A DNA stretch of 64,000 bases from Cristatella mucedo (lineage: Eukaryota > Bryozoa > Phylactolaemata > Cristatellidae): assembly GCA_009760855.2 (NCBI GenBank), contig WPIO01000012.1, forward strand, positions 5,768,501 to 5,832,500, in the 5' to 3' direction. Both the position numbers and the translations under genes were made by a program. Of this stretch, positions 25,000-36,083 are shown piece after piece. The notes beneath the pieces are model-generated. The model ran no database searches. It had not been told where the DNA came from and saw nothing but the letters and a program-made list of their open reading frames with translations. Position 1 is the stretch's first letter, and each line of letters opens with the position of its first letter.

Positions 25000-26292
25000 G
25001 GAGAAACTGCTAGCTACACTTCCGGTGGATCTCAAAGGTCAGGCAGTGGAGCACTGCAGCTCCCGAGAGACCCTCGTGACCCCGCTATAAGCAAATCAAA
25101 TGTACACTCTTGGCCCATCAGCATTCGGTGGTTTATTGTAGTCCAGCGGACTCAAGCTATCGAACCCGGGCGGACACCGGGATCTGGATGTAAAGAGTTT
25201 CTATTGGTGCGAGAATAGCAAATAAGAGATAATAATACGTGTATGCCCCGGTGCGAACACTGTTGCAAAGAAATCTGCCGGGGTTTTTAATCTCGATAGG
25301 CTTCACAGGCTCTATGCCTAAAACCATCTGCCTATCTTGCAGGCCGAGGTTGACGTCAGAGTACCTTGCTTCGGTCACCTCTGTGGGTACCCGTCATTTT
25401 GAGAACTACACACTTGCTATTCCGGGATGCTTGAATTATTATTACAACTAGTCTGCGTCCAACCATTGGCATGCGGATATTGATTTTTATAGACCTGATG
25501 CTCGTCTTCGCACTAAGAGCCGTGTTTATTTAAACAAGCTGCGCCACCCTATCCTATTAAAAGGAACCAGTAGCGCGGCCACAGAGTTTTCAATTAGGGG
25601 GCAAGACCTGCAAACGTTTTATGTAGGGAGAAAGGCTGGCAAAATTTGTATGCAAGCGGGCTAGACTCGCAACGAATGAAAAATTATAGCGCAAAATCAT
25701 AGTCTTTATTCAACACGAACTAAGCGGTTGCTCGGCGAATGGAATTAAGACGCATAATTTCGTTGTGGGTGACGGTCGGTGGGTGAAAGAACAGGGGCGG
25801 CCATGGTCGCTGCCCCGCTGTAGAAGGGTGGGTGAAAATATCACTGTGCCCCCCCTCTCTGGCCCAGCCTCCAAAAAGAAGCTAGGTTTCTGATGCATGT
25901 CGCGCACTCACCCGGTCAACTGGGTCTCTTGATGCTGTACAAGTAAAACGAGTCAATTTTTATTCATTCAACGCTGCTTCGTTAGTGGTTCGAAAGTCCT
26001 ATGGGATCCCTATCTTATTTTGCCGGCGGCGCCAGGACATCGCGGACTCAAACCGAGATCAGACGCTAAAATGGTTAAATGGCATTCCAACAGCTGTTCA
26101 TACTAAAATCGTTAGCCATTAAAAAGCAGTAAAGCAGGGTTGAGCTGCACCCGAGAGCGTGCCTCACTGTTGGTATCGCAAAACCAATGAAGAAAGCTAT
26201 GGACAGTCGTTTAAGAGGGCGACCCTAGCACAATCGGCAAAAAGCTCCCTCTAAAGTAATTATTTTTATAAATGTCTTGTGGTGTTCGATTT

Positions 26293-26296
<4 letters not shown>
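25000..26296. other. Gene-free part of the K2P intron
   Basis: Short open frames only, with no recognisable domain or repeat family. Confidence 0.4.
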
Positions 26297-26382
<86 letters not shown>

Positions 26383-26413
26383 GTGTATATACATATGTAT
26401 ATATCATATATAT
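26297..26413. repeat. AT/AC microsatellite left of LINE A
   Basis: (AT)n, then (AC)n, then (AT)n with ATGT and CATATG interruptions, ending where the LINE A tail repeats start. Confidence 0.9.
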
Positions 26414-27578
26414 ATGTAATGTAATGTAATGTAACTCCGTCAGTAACTCCACAAAGTCATAAAGACCATGTGGGTGTTACGCAGGAGAGTTTTGTATAGT
26501 GCACTCACAGCCTAAGCAGCTTTCGGTACGCATTCGGTAGCCAACAGACTTCGTCTCACGCAACAAAGAGAAAGTGGGAAGCATTGCAGAGTTAGGAGAG
26601 CAGTTGAGGTAGTGAGTAGTATAGAAGTAGCAGCTCAGGACCGCTGAAAAGGATGTGCCATAGTCGGCAGTTGGAGAGTAGATGTCGTTGCGTAAGAATC
26701 GTGGAAGCAAGTTCCACAGTCTAGGACCTGCAGAGCTAAAGCTTCTGTCGCCAACTGTCTTTAAGCGAAGGAATGGGACAGCTAATTTATTGTCCACACA
26801 GGACCCGAGGGCGCGAACAGGCTGAAACTGATGCAGCAGTTCAGCTAGGTACGAAGGAGCCAAGCGGTGGCGGGCCTTGTGGGTCAGCGTAAGAACTTTG
26901 CTCTGTATCCTTTGCTCAACCGGCAACCATCCTAGCTCTTTCAGCAAAGGTGAAACGTGCTCAAACCGCTGGGACTTGAAGACCAGCCTTGCAGCCATAT
27001 TCATAGTCCGCTGTAGTGGCATAATAGCTTTCTTTGGTAGCCCAGCCAAAAGGGAATTACAATAATCAAGCCGAGACAGAACTAAAGAGCTAGTTAAATT
27101 TTTTACAAGCCACTGTGGGAGACAGCTTCTAATCTTGGATAGGGATCGGATGTGATGGCTAGCTGTAGAGGCAGTCTTCTGAATGAAGCTTTTGAAATTG
27201 AGGCAGCTGTCGAACACGACACCTAGATTACGAGCACGTGGTGAAGGTCGCACAATAGCATCACCTATTAGAACAGCAAAGCCTTTTAATCCAGCCACAC
27301 GCTTAGGGTGTCCTATGAGAAGCAGTTCGGTTTTATCGTCATTTAATTTCAGGAAGTTTTCCGACATCCAGGATCGAATATAGGCAAGGCAAGCATTCAG
27401 TTTCTCAGTTGCTGCAGCAGATTCCGATGGTTTAAATGACAAATACAACTGAGTATCGTCAGCATAGAAGTGATATCCTATTCCATGGGCCTTAATCACT
27501 TTTCCCAGAGGTTGCGCATAAATGGAGAACAGCAAGGGACCGAGTACAGACCCTTGAGGGACTCCACAGGTGACCCAC
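26414..27578 (-). mobile_element. LINE A with open reverse transcriptase frame, 5'-truncated
   Basis: Minus-strand reading starts at [14 protein letters not shown] and continues without a stop through the catalytic block [55 protein letters not shown] and [14 protein letters not shown] to [19 protein letters not shown]. The stop is near 26477. The untranslated tail ends in ATTAC repeats at 26414-26436. The element lacks the endonuclease and the N-terminal RT fingers, so it is dead on arrival, but the intact frame points to a recent insertion. It sits between two AT-rich microsatellites. L2/CR1-group LINEs have this RT arrangement. Confidence 0.92.
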
Positions 27579-27579
27579 A

Positions 27580-27660
<81 letters not shown>
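27579..27660. repeat. AT/GT microsatellite right of LINE A
   Basis: (AT)n followed by (GT)n. With the left-hand AT/AC array it brackets the LINE A insertion. Confidence 0.9.
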
Positions 27661-27661
<1 letters not shown>

Positions 27662-28468
27662 GAACGCATGTATGCATACCTGTATATGAGTATAAATAAA
27701 TAGCATAACAGTATTCGAAAATTTATGGCCATTCATACGCAGCGTTTGCCTGCAAACTTTGGCTAGGGAAGACCTTGTCTTTAGGAGATACGTTAGAAAT
27801 CTCACAAATGAACATAATTCTGGTATTCGTGTCTTTGCGCTAGCGAGTACGCACGTTGCAAAGAGCTCAAGGGACTTGATGGGTCAAGGGTCGTGACTGA
27901 AGAATGGCTAGGCGGCTCGTCTGTGGGCCCGAAGACCTGATGTCAACACCTGAGACCAACTAGGCGTCAGACAGACGAGCTTCGCTCTGAATAGGCACCG
28001 GTTCAACGCAGCTGGAGGCACATTTGTGTACCTCGTAGACTAATAGAGAAACTGGCCAGGGTTTTGGTGTTTTGCCAGCTCTGAGGTCGTCCGATTTGCT
28101 CGGCTTTAATCAACAGTAGCGAACTAAGCGCTTCTGGCGGCGTACTCGTTTTGCAAGAATCGAGTCCAGACAACTTTAGCCAGCATGCCTCAACGCCAGG
28201 ACTCGGCTTGCCAGCTGTCGGAGGCCGACGGCAGTTCGCCGCGGCCGCCGGAAGATTGGGACGCTGCGTACCCAGCTCAGACCGAACGCGAGTAAAGAGG
28301 CGCGTCCGTCGCGCTCTCTCTGCACGTCGTTGAGCGGCCGGCCGTTGCGCATTTTTAATTTAGGCGTCGCAAAAGTGACTACGAGCTTTTCTCTAGCGCA
28401 TAAATCTATCTCAGAATTCCCCGCTCGTGAGCCTTTGCTGAGGAGCGACGGCGCATCTTTGGGTTGGA

Positions 28469-28470
<2 letters not shown>

Positions 28471-28548
<78 letters not shown>
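28471..28548. repeat. (GGC)n trinucleotide array, ~26 units
   Basis: Uninterrupted GGC repeat. Open frames through it (polyglycine, polyarginine, polyproline) are by-products of the array and not genes. Confidence 0.95.
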
Positions 28549-28977
28549 AGGACACCCAAGTCAGGTCAGAAGGGCAGGTCGATAGTACAGGCCGGCCACA
28601 GGTTGCAGGGCTCCTGAGCGCCAGCTGCGCGACAGCTGACCAAGCGCACCCCGAGATGGCAAATTCTCAGCGTCTCTCCATAGTATTGCTTAACGGGCCT
28701 TTTATGGTGCGAATGCTGACGCAGTGGCGCCGGTTCGCCGGTATAACCTGCGTGCACCGATACTGTGGGCGACGGCGACCGGTGGATGGCGCCGTGCGAC
28801 GCAAAGAAACTCGTCAGCGAAGCATACCCTATCGACTGAATAGGTACCTGGAACTTTTTACTGCTGAAAGCGTCTGTCCTTTTAAGAAGGCGTCTGCCGC
28901 CGACCGTTTCTTGTAAATACGGACCGTTCGAGTCGGTCGTTGATGTTGCGAAGGGCAATGCTTTTTGGTGCAAGCGA

Positions 28978-29018
28978 CGGAAGCAGGTCGACTAGCAAAG
29001 TGAGCCGACCTGCTTCCG
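28978..29018. repeat. 13-bp perfect inverted repeat
   Basis: CGGAAGCAGGTCG (28978-28990) is complementary to 29006-29018 across a 15-nt loop. Confidence 0.9.
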
Positions 29019-29189
29019 CAGCACGTGTCCGTCTGGCCGCTAGAGGGCGCGGGAGATACTGGACATCGGCGGACCCGGGCTGAGTAGCGAACCTACAGTA
29101 GCCCTGAGCAGCCCACCTTATCCACACAGGAGTGCCTCGTCAGGCTACGGCGCTGGGGTCGAGCCACGGCCCTAGTTATATAATTCACA

Positions 29190-29318
29190 TTTGTTTACAG
29201 TGCCCTAAGAGAACTTAATCTCTATTCAGGCGCTTCACATATGCCATGGGGCTCTATCCCACGACCTCGGCTAGACCTTGGTCGGGGCGAGCACACTAAC
29301 CTCGGGGCCAAACCAGCG
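29190..29318 (-). mobile_element. SINE2 copy
   Basis: The minus strand has the tRNA-like head with CCGAGGTCGTGGGATAGAG in the B-box region, then AAGCGCCTGAATAGAGATT and AGTTCTCTTAGGGCAC of the shared LINE B/SINE2 tail. Diverged from the 12221 copy. Confidence 0.7.
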
Positions 29319-29366
29319 CGGCGAGTTAGTTGGAAGGCTGGAAGGCACCTGCGTCCGTTTCTTCTG

Positions 29367-29368
<2 letters not shown>

Positions 29369-29436
<68 letters not shown>
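29369..29436. repeat. (CT)n microsatellite, ~34 units
   Basis: Uninterrupted CT dinucleotide run. Confidence 0.95.
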
Positions 29437-29440
<4 letters not shown>

Positions 29441-29812
29441 CGTTCTCAGCATCGGTGCAGCTTCGCGACGGTGAGTGCTTGGGGCTGTTTGCCGCGTGCC
29501 CGAGGTGTCACGATAGCCTAGCTGACTTGCAGCAGACGCCGCACCACCAAGTTGCAGGAACATCGCAAGGACGCGCGACTCGACCGCCTGGTCTGAGGAC
29601 TCAACCTGTCAACTCTGTAGCATCAGAAGCTTTTTAGACGCCGACCTAAATTGGCAGTGAAGGTTGCCACCTTCGCTGCCATAAAAAAACCGTGCGGCAT
29701 TTTTGTTGATGAGTGCTTACTTGTCCTATAAAATTCTTCAATGCGCGTCGGCGGTCTCAAGGAAACTTTGGCGAAACTTTCGCTCTGCCTCTTGATAATT
29801 ACAACAGATATA

Positions 29813-29935
29813 GGTATATATATATATATATAATATATAGTTATAACAATTATATATTATATATTATTATAATTATAATGATAATAATAGTTTTATATAA
29901 TATAGTTAATATATATATATATATATATATATTAA
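29813..29935. repeat. AT-rich microsatellite region
   Basis: TA runs with TAATATA and ATTATT interruptions on both sides of a TAATTATAATGATAATAATAG core. Confidence 0.8.
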
Positions 29936-30422
29936 CTATCAAAACCTTAGTCAACCATGTCGCTCAGTTCTCCCAGAATTTGGCTTGCGTTGTGTGTTCT
30001 CTGGTCATCGAGCGCAGTAAAAGCGGGCGCGAGCTTGCTCTTACGTTTAGGGCGCACCGCAAATCGGCCCTTGCACTTAGTCTTTCTGCACCGGTGCTCC
30101 AGTAGTCACACAGCGAGCCAGTTTAACCGGCCGACCGCTCGCTCGATCTCCGGCAGAAGAATTGTGGCGCAATAAGTATTCATCGGCAGACGTGTCGTTG
30201 AGCACGGCTAGAGGTAAACCGGTATTGAAAATAATAAGGACGAAGGAGGAAATTGAGAAAATAAGAATTACCCCGATGATTTAGCTGCCCGCAGTGCTGC
30301 CCTCCGACGCTCGCTTTCGCTGTCGGCTGCTTCTTGGCTACGTTTTGCGGATGATCTGCCTCTGCGCAGCAGCGGCTTCACGTCTCCGGCAGCAGGCAGC
30401 CGCTGTCCAGGGTAATCGATTC

Positions 30423-30690
30423 GCTGACCGGGTCGCTGGTCTGGCCCGTGGCCCGGTGGATGAGCGCTGCGGCCTTTGGCCCCTGCCAAAGCTGATCGAC
30501 CAAAATCAACCAGCGGTCGCGCAGCAACTGATCCACTGGAAGACCAGCAGTGGCGGCATTCCCCTCGACCCGGCCGCTGGTTTTGCCCAGAGTCTTGGCC
30601 CGGGTGACGAACGCCGTGGCTCGTGGCCCGGGCCAAAGCTCTGCTCGCGCAGCAGCTGATCGATTGGAAGAGCTGCAGCGGCAAACGCTT
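30423..30690. repeat. Diverged tandem duplication, ~130-140 bp units
   Basis: Unit 1 (about 30423-30559) and unit 2 (about 30563-30690) share GGTCGCTGGT-like, GGCCCGTGGCCCGG-like, GCCAAAGCT, GCGCAGCARCTGATC and TGGAAGA blocks in the same order. An open frame crosses it on the minus strand (30268-30870), but I recognise no domain in it. Confidence 0.6.
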
Positions 30691-30999
30691 TCGTCCGTCG
30701 CAGGAGGTCGCCCGTCTTAAGTGCCTTTTCCCAATAGCAACGTCAATGTTTCCCGCTCTCCAACGTTTCAATGCTGAAGTGCACAGGGACACGATAAGGC
30801 GCCCACTGGTCAGTAAACCAGAGCTACTAGATGGGATTGTAAGAACAATTGTTTGCCGCCTGTTTCCCATACCCCCGGTTGTCGGCTCGCTTGGGAGACT
30901 CAGGCAACGTTACGAGAGCTACAGGCTATCCGGTGGCTGAGCGGGCGGTGGCTGAGCTACAGCGCCGACACAGCTGTAAGTGTGGCCAATATGGTGCAG

Positions 31000-33050
31000 T
31001 AAAGCTTAAGCCATGCCGTTGAGCTGTGCTGTGCGGTCGATAAACTCAGCACGGCGTGCATTCCTTGCACGCACGTAGCATCTGAGTACGTGAGCATACT
31101 GAGATCGGTGAGTAATTATATGCATTATAAGCTGATTTTCCTTCCGCGCTCGTGCACTTGTACCATAAAATGAGCTGCACATTGCTTGAGTAATTGAACA
31201 CGCACGGAACGACATTGCTCTGCACAAAAGCTAGCGATCTTACAAGCTCAGCTCCGACCCGAACCAAGGAATCTTTTCAGCAGCGCAAGGAATTTTCCAC
31301 CGGCAATCTTAAATAATGCTAGTAAGTTCTTTTTAATTATAAAGAATTTAACTATGGGTCCAAGCTAAGATGGCTTCTGTGAAACTCCCGTCAAAATTGT
31401 GAGAGACAGGGCACAGGCAAGTGCGCGATGTAAAGCTAAGTCATCGAGTATCGAGCTTCTGCAGCATTTCTAGGGCAATATCCTCATTGAGTGTGACCAG
31501 TAAGTGCCGCCAGTATCGCATTCCTAGATTACCATGCGAAATTCGCCCGGTTGTAGCAGTAAGGATCAGCTCGCGCACTATGCTACTCGCTTGCATCACC
31601 CTTGTCTCGTCTTTCGAAGGAGAGTATAGGCTTTCTGTAATACCAGTGTTTCTCTTCGTCGCAAGTTTCAGTTCGATCTCATTTATACTGAGCGCCACGC
31701 CTGATCTTCTCTGCTCCCACAATTGCTAGCGAGAAGGGCGTCTGGAGCATTCTCCTCAAACCTGAGCAGTAGCATAGTATGTCTATGGCCGGCGCCTCGC
31801 TCGCTCGCACCAGGTGAGTGTGTGCAAGAAATCACCATGCACTAGGTACCCCACAGCAAACTTGCTCCAACAGCCAATGGAACTTTTAAAATGCGGCACT
31901 GTTCTGATCACGCTTCATGGACATTAGCTTAGAACCTTTTAATGCCGTAGGCTAGCTGCTTATCCAGAGTCGCTGCCGGGATTTTCATGCAGGAGGCAAT
32001 ACCAGAAAGTAATGAAAAGCAGTGGCTCCTCACAATCACAGTAGTTATTCGACATACACTCGGCGGTTTTTCATCGGTAAATAGGACATGATTTTGTTGC
32101 TTAATCACTGTCGTGGGGGCTAAATGTAGGGGGGGATGGCCCAGGTCGCCACCCTCTCGCTCTGAGGGAGGAGGTAATGCACTCCTCTGCCCACCCTGCC
32201 TTCGCCAATGTGCACATCCAAGGCTTCGCGTACACACTTGGTTTTCAAATTGGCTTTCCTTCGGCCTTGGCCCCATACTTCGTCACCTCCCCTTCGCTGT
32301 CGGTTTCCGGAAAGAAAGCCGAGACCTGACGGGCGAGTTCGATTTCTTCAGACCAATGGAAGCGTAGACGATGCGACCAATCAGATGTGCCTTCAAGAAC
32401 CCACCGTCGCTGCATTAAAAGAAATGGCCGAGGACAGAAGATTGTGTTTATTGAAGCTTTCCCGAGTCGGTTGCCTGCTTACGGCACACGTTTAGAGAGG
32501 GGTACGGGAATTTCTCAATAAGAAAGGAGATGATGAGAGATATCAATCGTTAATTGAGCATGGCCGGTGAACGAGCGGCTATTTCCTGCTGTCACGATAA
32601 CTGAGAATCAGCCACTACTTCGAGGGCTGAGCTTAACGGTTGGTGACTTCCGAGAAAAGAGACTGAAAACCTGCGGAAAGACCGATCGTGTAAACGCAGC
32701 CCAATTGTTCGTCAGTGTGACCGACGGAAAGTCGATAAAAACCTGACGGGCGTAAAACCGACCATGTAAATGCGGCTCAAGACTGAAGTATGGCCGTGCG
32801 TACTTGAGCTCCGGGTGCGCGCGTTCTAGTCTGCCAGCGTGCGCCACTGAAAAGCACCCGCAGCACTGGTCCACTGGCACGTCCGTCGCTGATGCAGGCC
32901 TCTTTGGATTAATTAAAAAAGGGGATATGAAACGATTTAATAGTTTCGCTTATAGAGGCAAAAGAGCTTCAGCTTCGTCTTATACGCCGCTTGCGGTCGG
33001 CAACGAGGAATTGCCGGTTGCAGAATCAAGAATCAAGCCCACGACCTCCG
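31000..33050. other. Gene-free part of the K2P intron
   Basis: Open frames up to ~115 aa occur on both strands, none with a recognisable motif or splice context. A purine-poor G run (GTAGGGGGGGATGG) lies near 32126. Confidence 0.4.
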
Positions 33051-33227
33051 GGCTAAGATGGCGTGGGCACAATGCTTGAAAATGGCGCTTGCTTCTGGTT
33101 TAGTAGCTGGGACTGCCTTCGCAGAAAGAAAACGGGCTCGCTGCGGGAGCAGTCTGCTGGCGTGCGCTTCTCGCCAACGTGCCGAGTTCGGCTGCGAATT
33201 CGGGCAGGCAGAAGCGCTGAAGCGAAC

Positions 33228-33311
33228 TGCTGCTGCTGCTGCTGCGGCGGCGGCGGCGCTCGCAGCAGCAGCAGCAGCAGCCAGCGCTGGCTGCTGCTGC
33301 TGCTGCTGCTG
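33228..33311. repeat. CTG/CAG arrays forming a 48-bp palindrome
   Basis: A CTG array and GGC units are followed by a CAG array (33262-33280), a CCAGCGCTGG centre (33281-33290) and a second CTG array. Bases 33262-33309 are a perfect 48-bp palindrome. Confidence 0.9.
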
Positions 33312-33854
33312 CGAGCTCCCAATCTAATGTAAATTAGTGCTGTCGCGAGGCTGCGGAGCAGAGGGCGAACCCAACAGCGGCTGCGGCTCGCTGCGATCGA
33401 CGGAAGCACGGTCGGCGCGCGCGCGCGCGTGCGCGCGAGTGTCACGCCCATCGACCGCTGGCGCTCGTGGCAGGCCCGGATACTGTCTGACTGACAAGCG
33501 GCCGGGCTTCTACGAAGCGTTGGAGCGTTTGTAAAAGTTTTCGGATGTTGTGCACCAGGGGGGGGGGAGGAGGAGGAGTGGTAGGCGGCACATCTCTCCA
33601 TTGTCGTGCACCGCGCATCCGCGCGAGCGGCTGCGCTCGTCACCAGCGAGCGTGCAGCTCTAGCCCGTGGCAAATCGCAGCGCTGGTGAGTACGCTAGCT
33701 GCACTGCGGCGACAGTCTTTTCAGCTCTCCTATCGGCAGCTAGGAAAGACTGAGAATACGCAGCTGACCGCATGCGCTCCTCGCTGGGATGCACGCTAAA
33801 AGGCTACCCGATGCGACAGCATCATTTAAACACTGGCAGAAACTCCTTAGACGC

Positions 33855-33965
33855 TAGCACTTCCGCTAGCAGTAGGCAATAAGGGATCGCCCGCTGCAGG
33901 ACTCGAACCACGACCTCGGTCGTGAGGAGCGAGCGTCTTACACCTTGGGCTAAGAACCACGCCTA
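33855..33965 (-). mobile_element. SINE1 fragment
   Basis: The minus strand has CGACCGAGGTCGTGGTTCGAGTCCTGC, i.e. the inter-box hairpin (short form) and the B box, then the CGATCCC and TGCC body. The head before the hairpin is diverged and the 3' end is missing. Confidence 0.6.
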
Positions 33966-34315
33966 ATACGGGCGTCGGCGGCAGCGGACCGGCCGACAGC
34001 TCGAGGGCCGAGAGAATTTCTTCGCAAGCCGCGCTGTCCATCTAGCCGTTCGCCCTTTGCGCTCAGTCACTATATTTAATTATCTACAGCCAGGCCCAGC
34101 GCTGCGAAAGATGGCGCATGCGCGCACGGCGGACGCTGGGTCGACGCTCCGCCAGCGCTGCCGGTTGGACGACCCGGCGCTCGGTGGCGTCAGCTTTCCG
34201 GCCCGCGCGGCGGCTCGCCCGTTGCTACCTGCGGGCGACTCCGAGGCGAAATCCGCAGCGGCTACGCCCAAGCGCTGGCGAGCGTCAACCCAGCGGCAGC
34301 GCCCTCTGGCCGCGG

Positions 34316-34353
34316 GCGGATGCGGCCGCTGAGGCCGCAGCGGCCGCATCCGC
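34316..34353. repeat. 16-bp perfect inverted repeat
   Basis: GCGGATGCGGCCGCTG (34316-34331) pairs exactly with 34338-34353 across a 6-nt loop. Confidence 0.95.
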
Positions 34354-34413
34354 TCTTCGCAGAGAAGGTGGGGCTTAATGAGAAGCCGTTTTCCCAATTG
34401 CCCAATTGCCGCC

Positions 34414-34467
34414 TCCTCGGTCGCTCCAGCGTGCGGCCAGTTGCCCGCACGCTGGAGCGACCGAGGA
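34414..34467. repeat. 23-bp perfect inverted repeat
   Basis: Arms 34414-34436 and 34445-34467 are exactly complementary across an 8-nt loop (CCAGTTGC). A 14-bp palindrome, GATCTCGCGAGATC, follows at 34475-34488. Confidence 0.95.
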
Positions 34468-35182
34468 AGCGATGGATCTCGCGAGATCGCGGCGAGATCC
34501 CTGGGTCGCTAGAGCTCGCCGGATCTCGAGGCGCCCGCGAGCTGCTCTTCTCTGGCAGCAGCGCGCGGATTAGGTAAGCAGCTAGAAGAAAGTAAGCCGA
34601 GCGTCTTTGAGTTTCTTTTTCGACGGCGGGGCTCTAATAAGCTGACTGCTTAAGACATCGCTGCGCGCTCAAGGTCAATCGCCGTCCGGTCTGAAGGCGG
34701 AGCAACCGGACGTGCTAGCCGAGTCGACGCGAACGTTCCTTCGACGGACGCTGCTCTGGCCACCCCTCTTAGCGCAGCGGGAGCGGCCCGACATCTCGGT
34801 TCTAATTAGCTACATATACACGAATTTAGAACTTCACCTCTTACCGGGCTGTTTATTTTACGCGAGCTGTAGTCTAAGCATGAACTTTAAATGTCGTTAA
34901 TTGTATTATCGCGGGAGCGGCGCCGCTTTGCCGTCGCCAGTGTGCAATCGAGGTACCGAGGTGACCGGTCACTCGGCGGCGGCAGCGCTGCCGCGCGGCC
35001 GCGGCCGCCGCCGCTGCTCTACCGCCCTCCGGCCGCCAGACGGAAGCGGATACTGCCCTGGGGCGGGGGAGGGGAGGGGCTGCAAGGAAGGAGGGCGTGG
35101 CTGCCCGGCGTCGGCGCAGCCGAGGTGAGTGCGGATCTCCTGCGCTCGCGCGCGCGCGCCGGCTCGACGACCCGCTTCTTAC

Positions 35183-35642
35183 CGATCGTCGTGTAGACGC
35201 TGGCCGCGTAGACGAGCGAGCTCCACACGTCCCAGCGAGGCGCCTCCTGCCCGGGACTGACGCCCCGTCGCACGCCCGACGCGAGCGCGCTCTCGTAGCG
35301 GCCGAGCATGGTGTCGACGAGCGCCGTCCAGTTGGGACGGTAGAGGTCGGGCAGCGCCGGATAGGAGACGGCTACCAGCAGCCGGCGCCGCGCCTCCAGC
35401 GCCTCGCCCAGCGCTCGTTCCTCGGGCGGCCGCTCGAGCCGAGCGAACAGCGCGGCGCCGGCCAGCCAGTAGGCCGCCATCGAGCCGACGAGAAGCGCTC
35501 GGCCCGTGAGCAGTCTCCGAAGCGCCGCCGGACCGATGCCGCCGCCTCTGCTGCCACGTCGGCTCGGCGGCGGCAGCGACGCCGACGACGACGACGACGG
35601 CCGCGCCTGCGGCGAGCCCCCGCCGCGGGCAGCGCTCGTCAT
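35183..35642 (-). CDS. K2P potassium channel, exon 1 (start to pore 1)
   Basis: This exon codes for the N-terminal half of the two-pore-domain K+ channel. The ATG at 35640-35642 has G at -3. A low-complexity cytosolic start (G/S/P-rich, residues 1-45) leads into TM1 (about 48-69, LVGSMAAYWLAGAALFARLE). The extracellular cap region follows, with a sequon NWT at 104-106, and then pore helix 1, WSSLVYAASVYTTIG. The exon ends one base into the first glycine codon of GYG at donor GTAAGAAG. Joining it to 20209 restores TTIGYGNMTPLT in frame, which is strong proof of the splice. An intron at this GYG glycine is a known conserved position in K2P genes. Total so far is 335 codons. The start codon could lie on another upstream exon, but none is needed. 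Confidence 0.92.
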
Positions 35643-35955
35643 CGCGATGGGAGCCGCTGGCCGGGATTCGGCATGGCCGGGGTTATCCTAGCTCGACGAT
35701 TACCGCGAAAAAAATGCTGCGTTAATTGGGCCAGCGGCGGCGGTGGCGGCGGAGGAAGGGGAAGGCGCGGCCGTGTTTATGGACATGACTAAATAAAGCA
35801 GTGAGCGCATTATGGGAGGCTGCTTGATTAACGCCGCACACGCTCAGCCTCGCGAGGGCGAGCGCGCCGCGGAGTGAGAGAACTAGAGAGGGAGAGAGAG
35901 AGCGCGAGAGCGGAGCGAGCGAGAGAGAGACAGAATAGGTGAGCGAGGGAGAGAG

Positions 35956-36083
35956 AGACATACACACACGCACACGCACACGCACACGCACACGCACACG
36001 CACACGCACACGCACACGCACACGCACACGCACACGCACACGCACACGCACACGCACACGCACACGCACACGCACACGCACGC
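35956..36083. repeat. CACACG hexanucleotide array
   Basis: About 20 units of CACACG with little variation, flanked by GA-rich sequence. It lies 320-440 bp upstream of the K2P start codon on the sense of that gene, so it may be in its promoter or 5' UTR. Confidence 0.95.

Larger units (their letters stand above)
20210..35182 (-). other. K2P intron 1 (~15 kb)
   Basis: Bounded by the donor GTAAGAAG (minus strand, 35182 downward) and the acceptor ending TTTTGTAG (20210). Both ends are needed to keep the frame through the GYG codon. The intron holds SPIN-like elements, LINE A, SINE1, SINE2, microsatellites and several inverted repeats. No additional exon is needed, because TM1-P1 joins TM2-P2 directly. 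Several open frames inside (for example 22210-22642 and 30268-30870, minus) have no recognisable domain. Confidence 0.85.

Noticed and set aside
26477-27805. 442-codon minus-strand frame as a host gene
   Set aside because: The conserved part is a LINE reverse transcriptase and the N-terminal 75 residues are translated AT/GT microsatellite, so it is not a host protein.
28176-28617. Polyproline, polyglycine and polyarginine frames
   Set aside because: All derive from the (GGC)n array on the two strands.
30268-30870. 200-codon minus-strand frame as an exon
   Set aside because: It has no domain, lies over a diverged tandem duplication and is GC-rich, so a chance open frame is more likely.
34316-34467. 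Rho-independent terminators or attachment sites at the GC-rich hairpins
   Set aside because: Those are bacterial features. The sequence is animal, and no U-tract or integrase gene accompanies the hairpins.
35097-35792. 231-codon plus-strand frame
   Set aside because: It is the antisense shadow of the K2P first exon, rich in Arg because of the GC-rich codons opposite.
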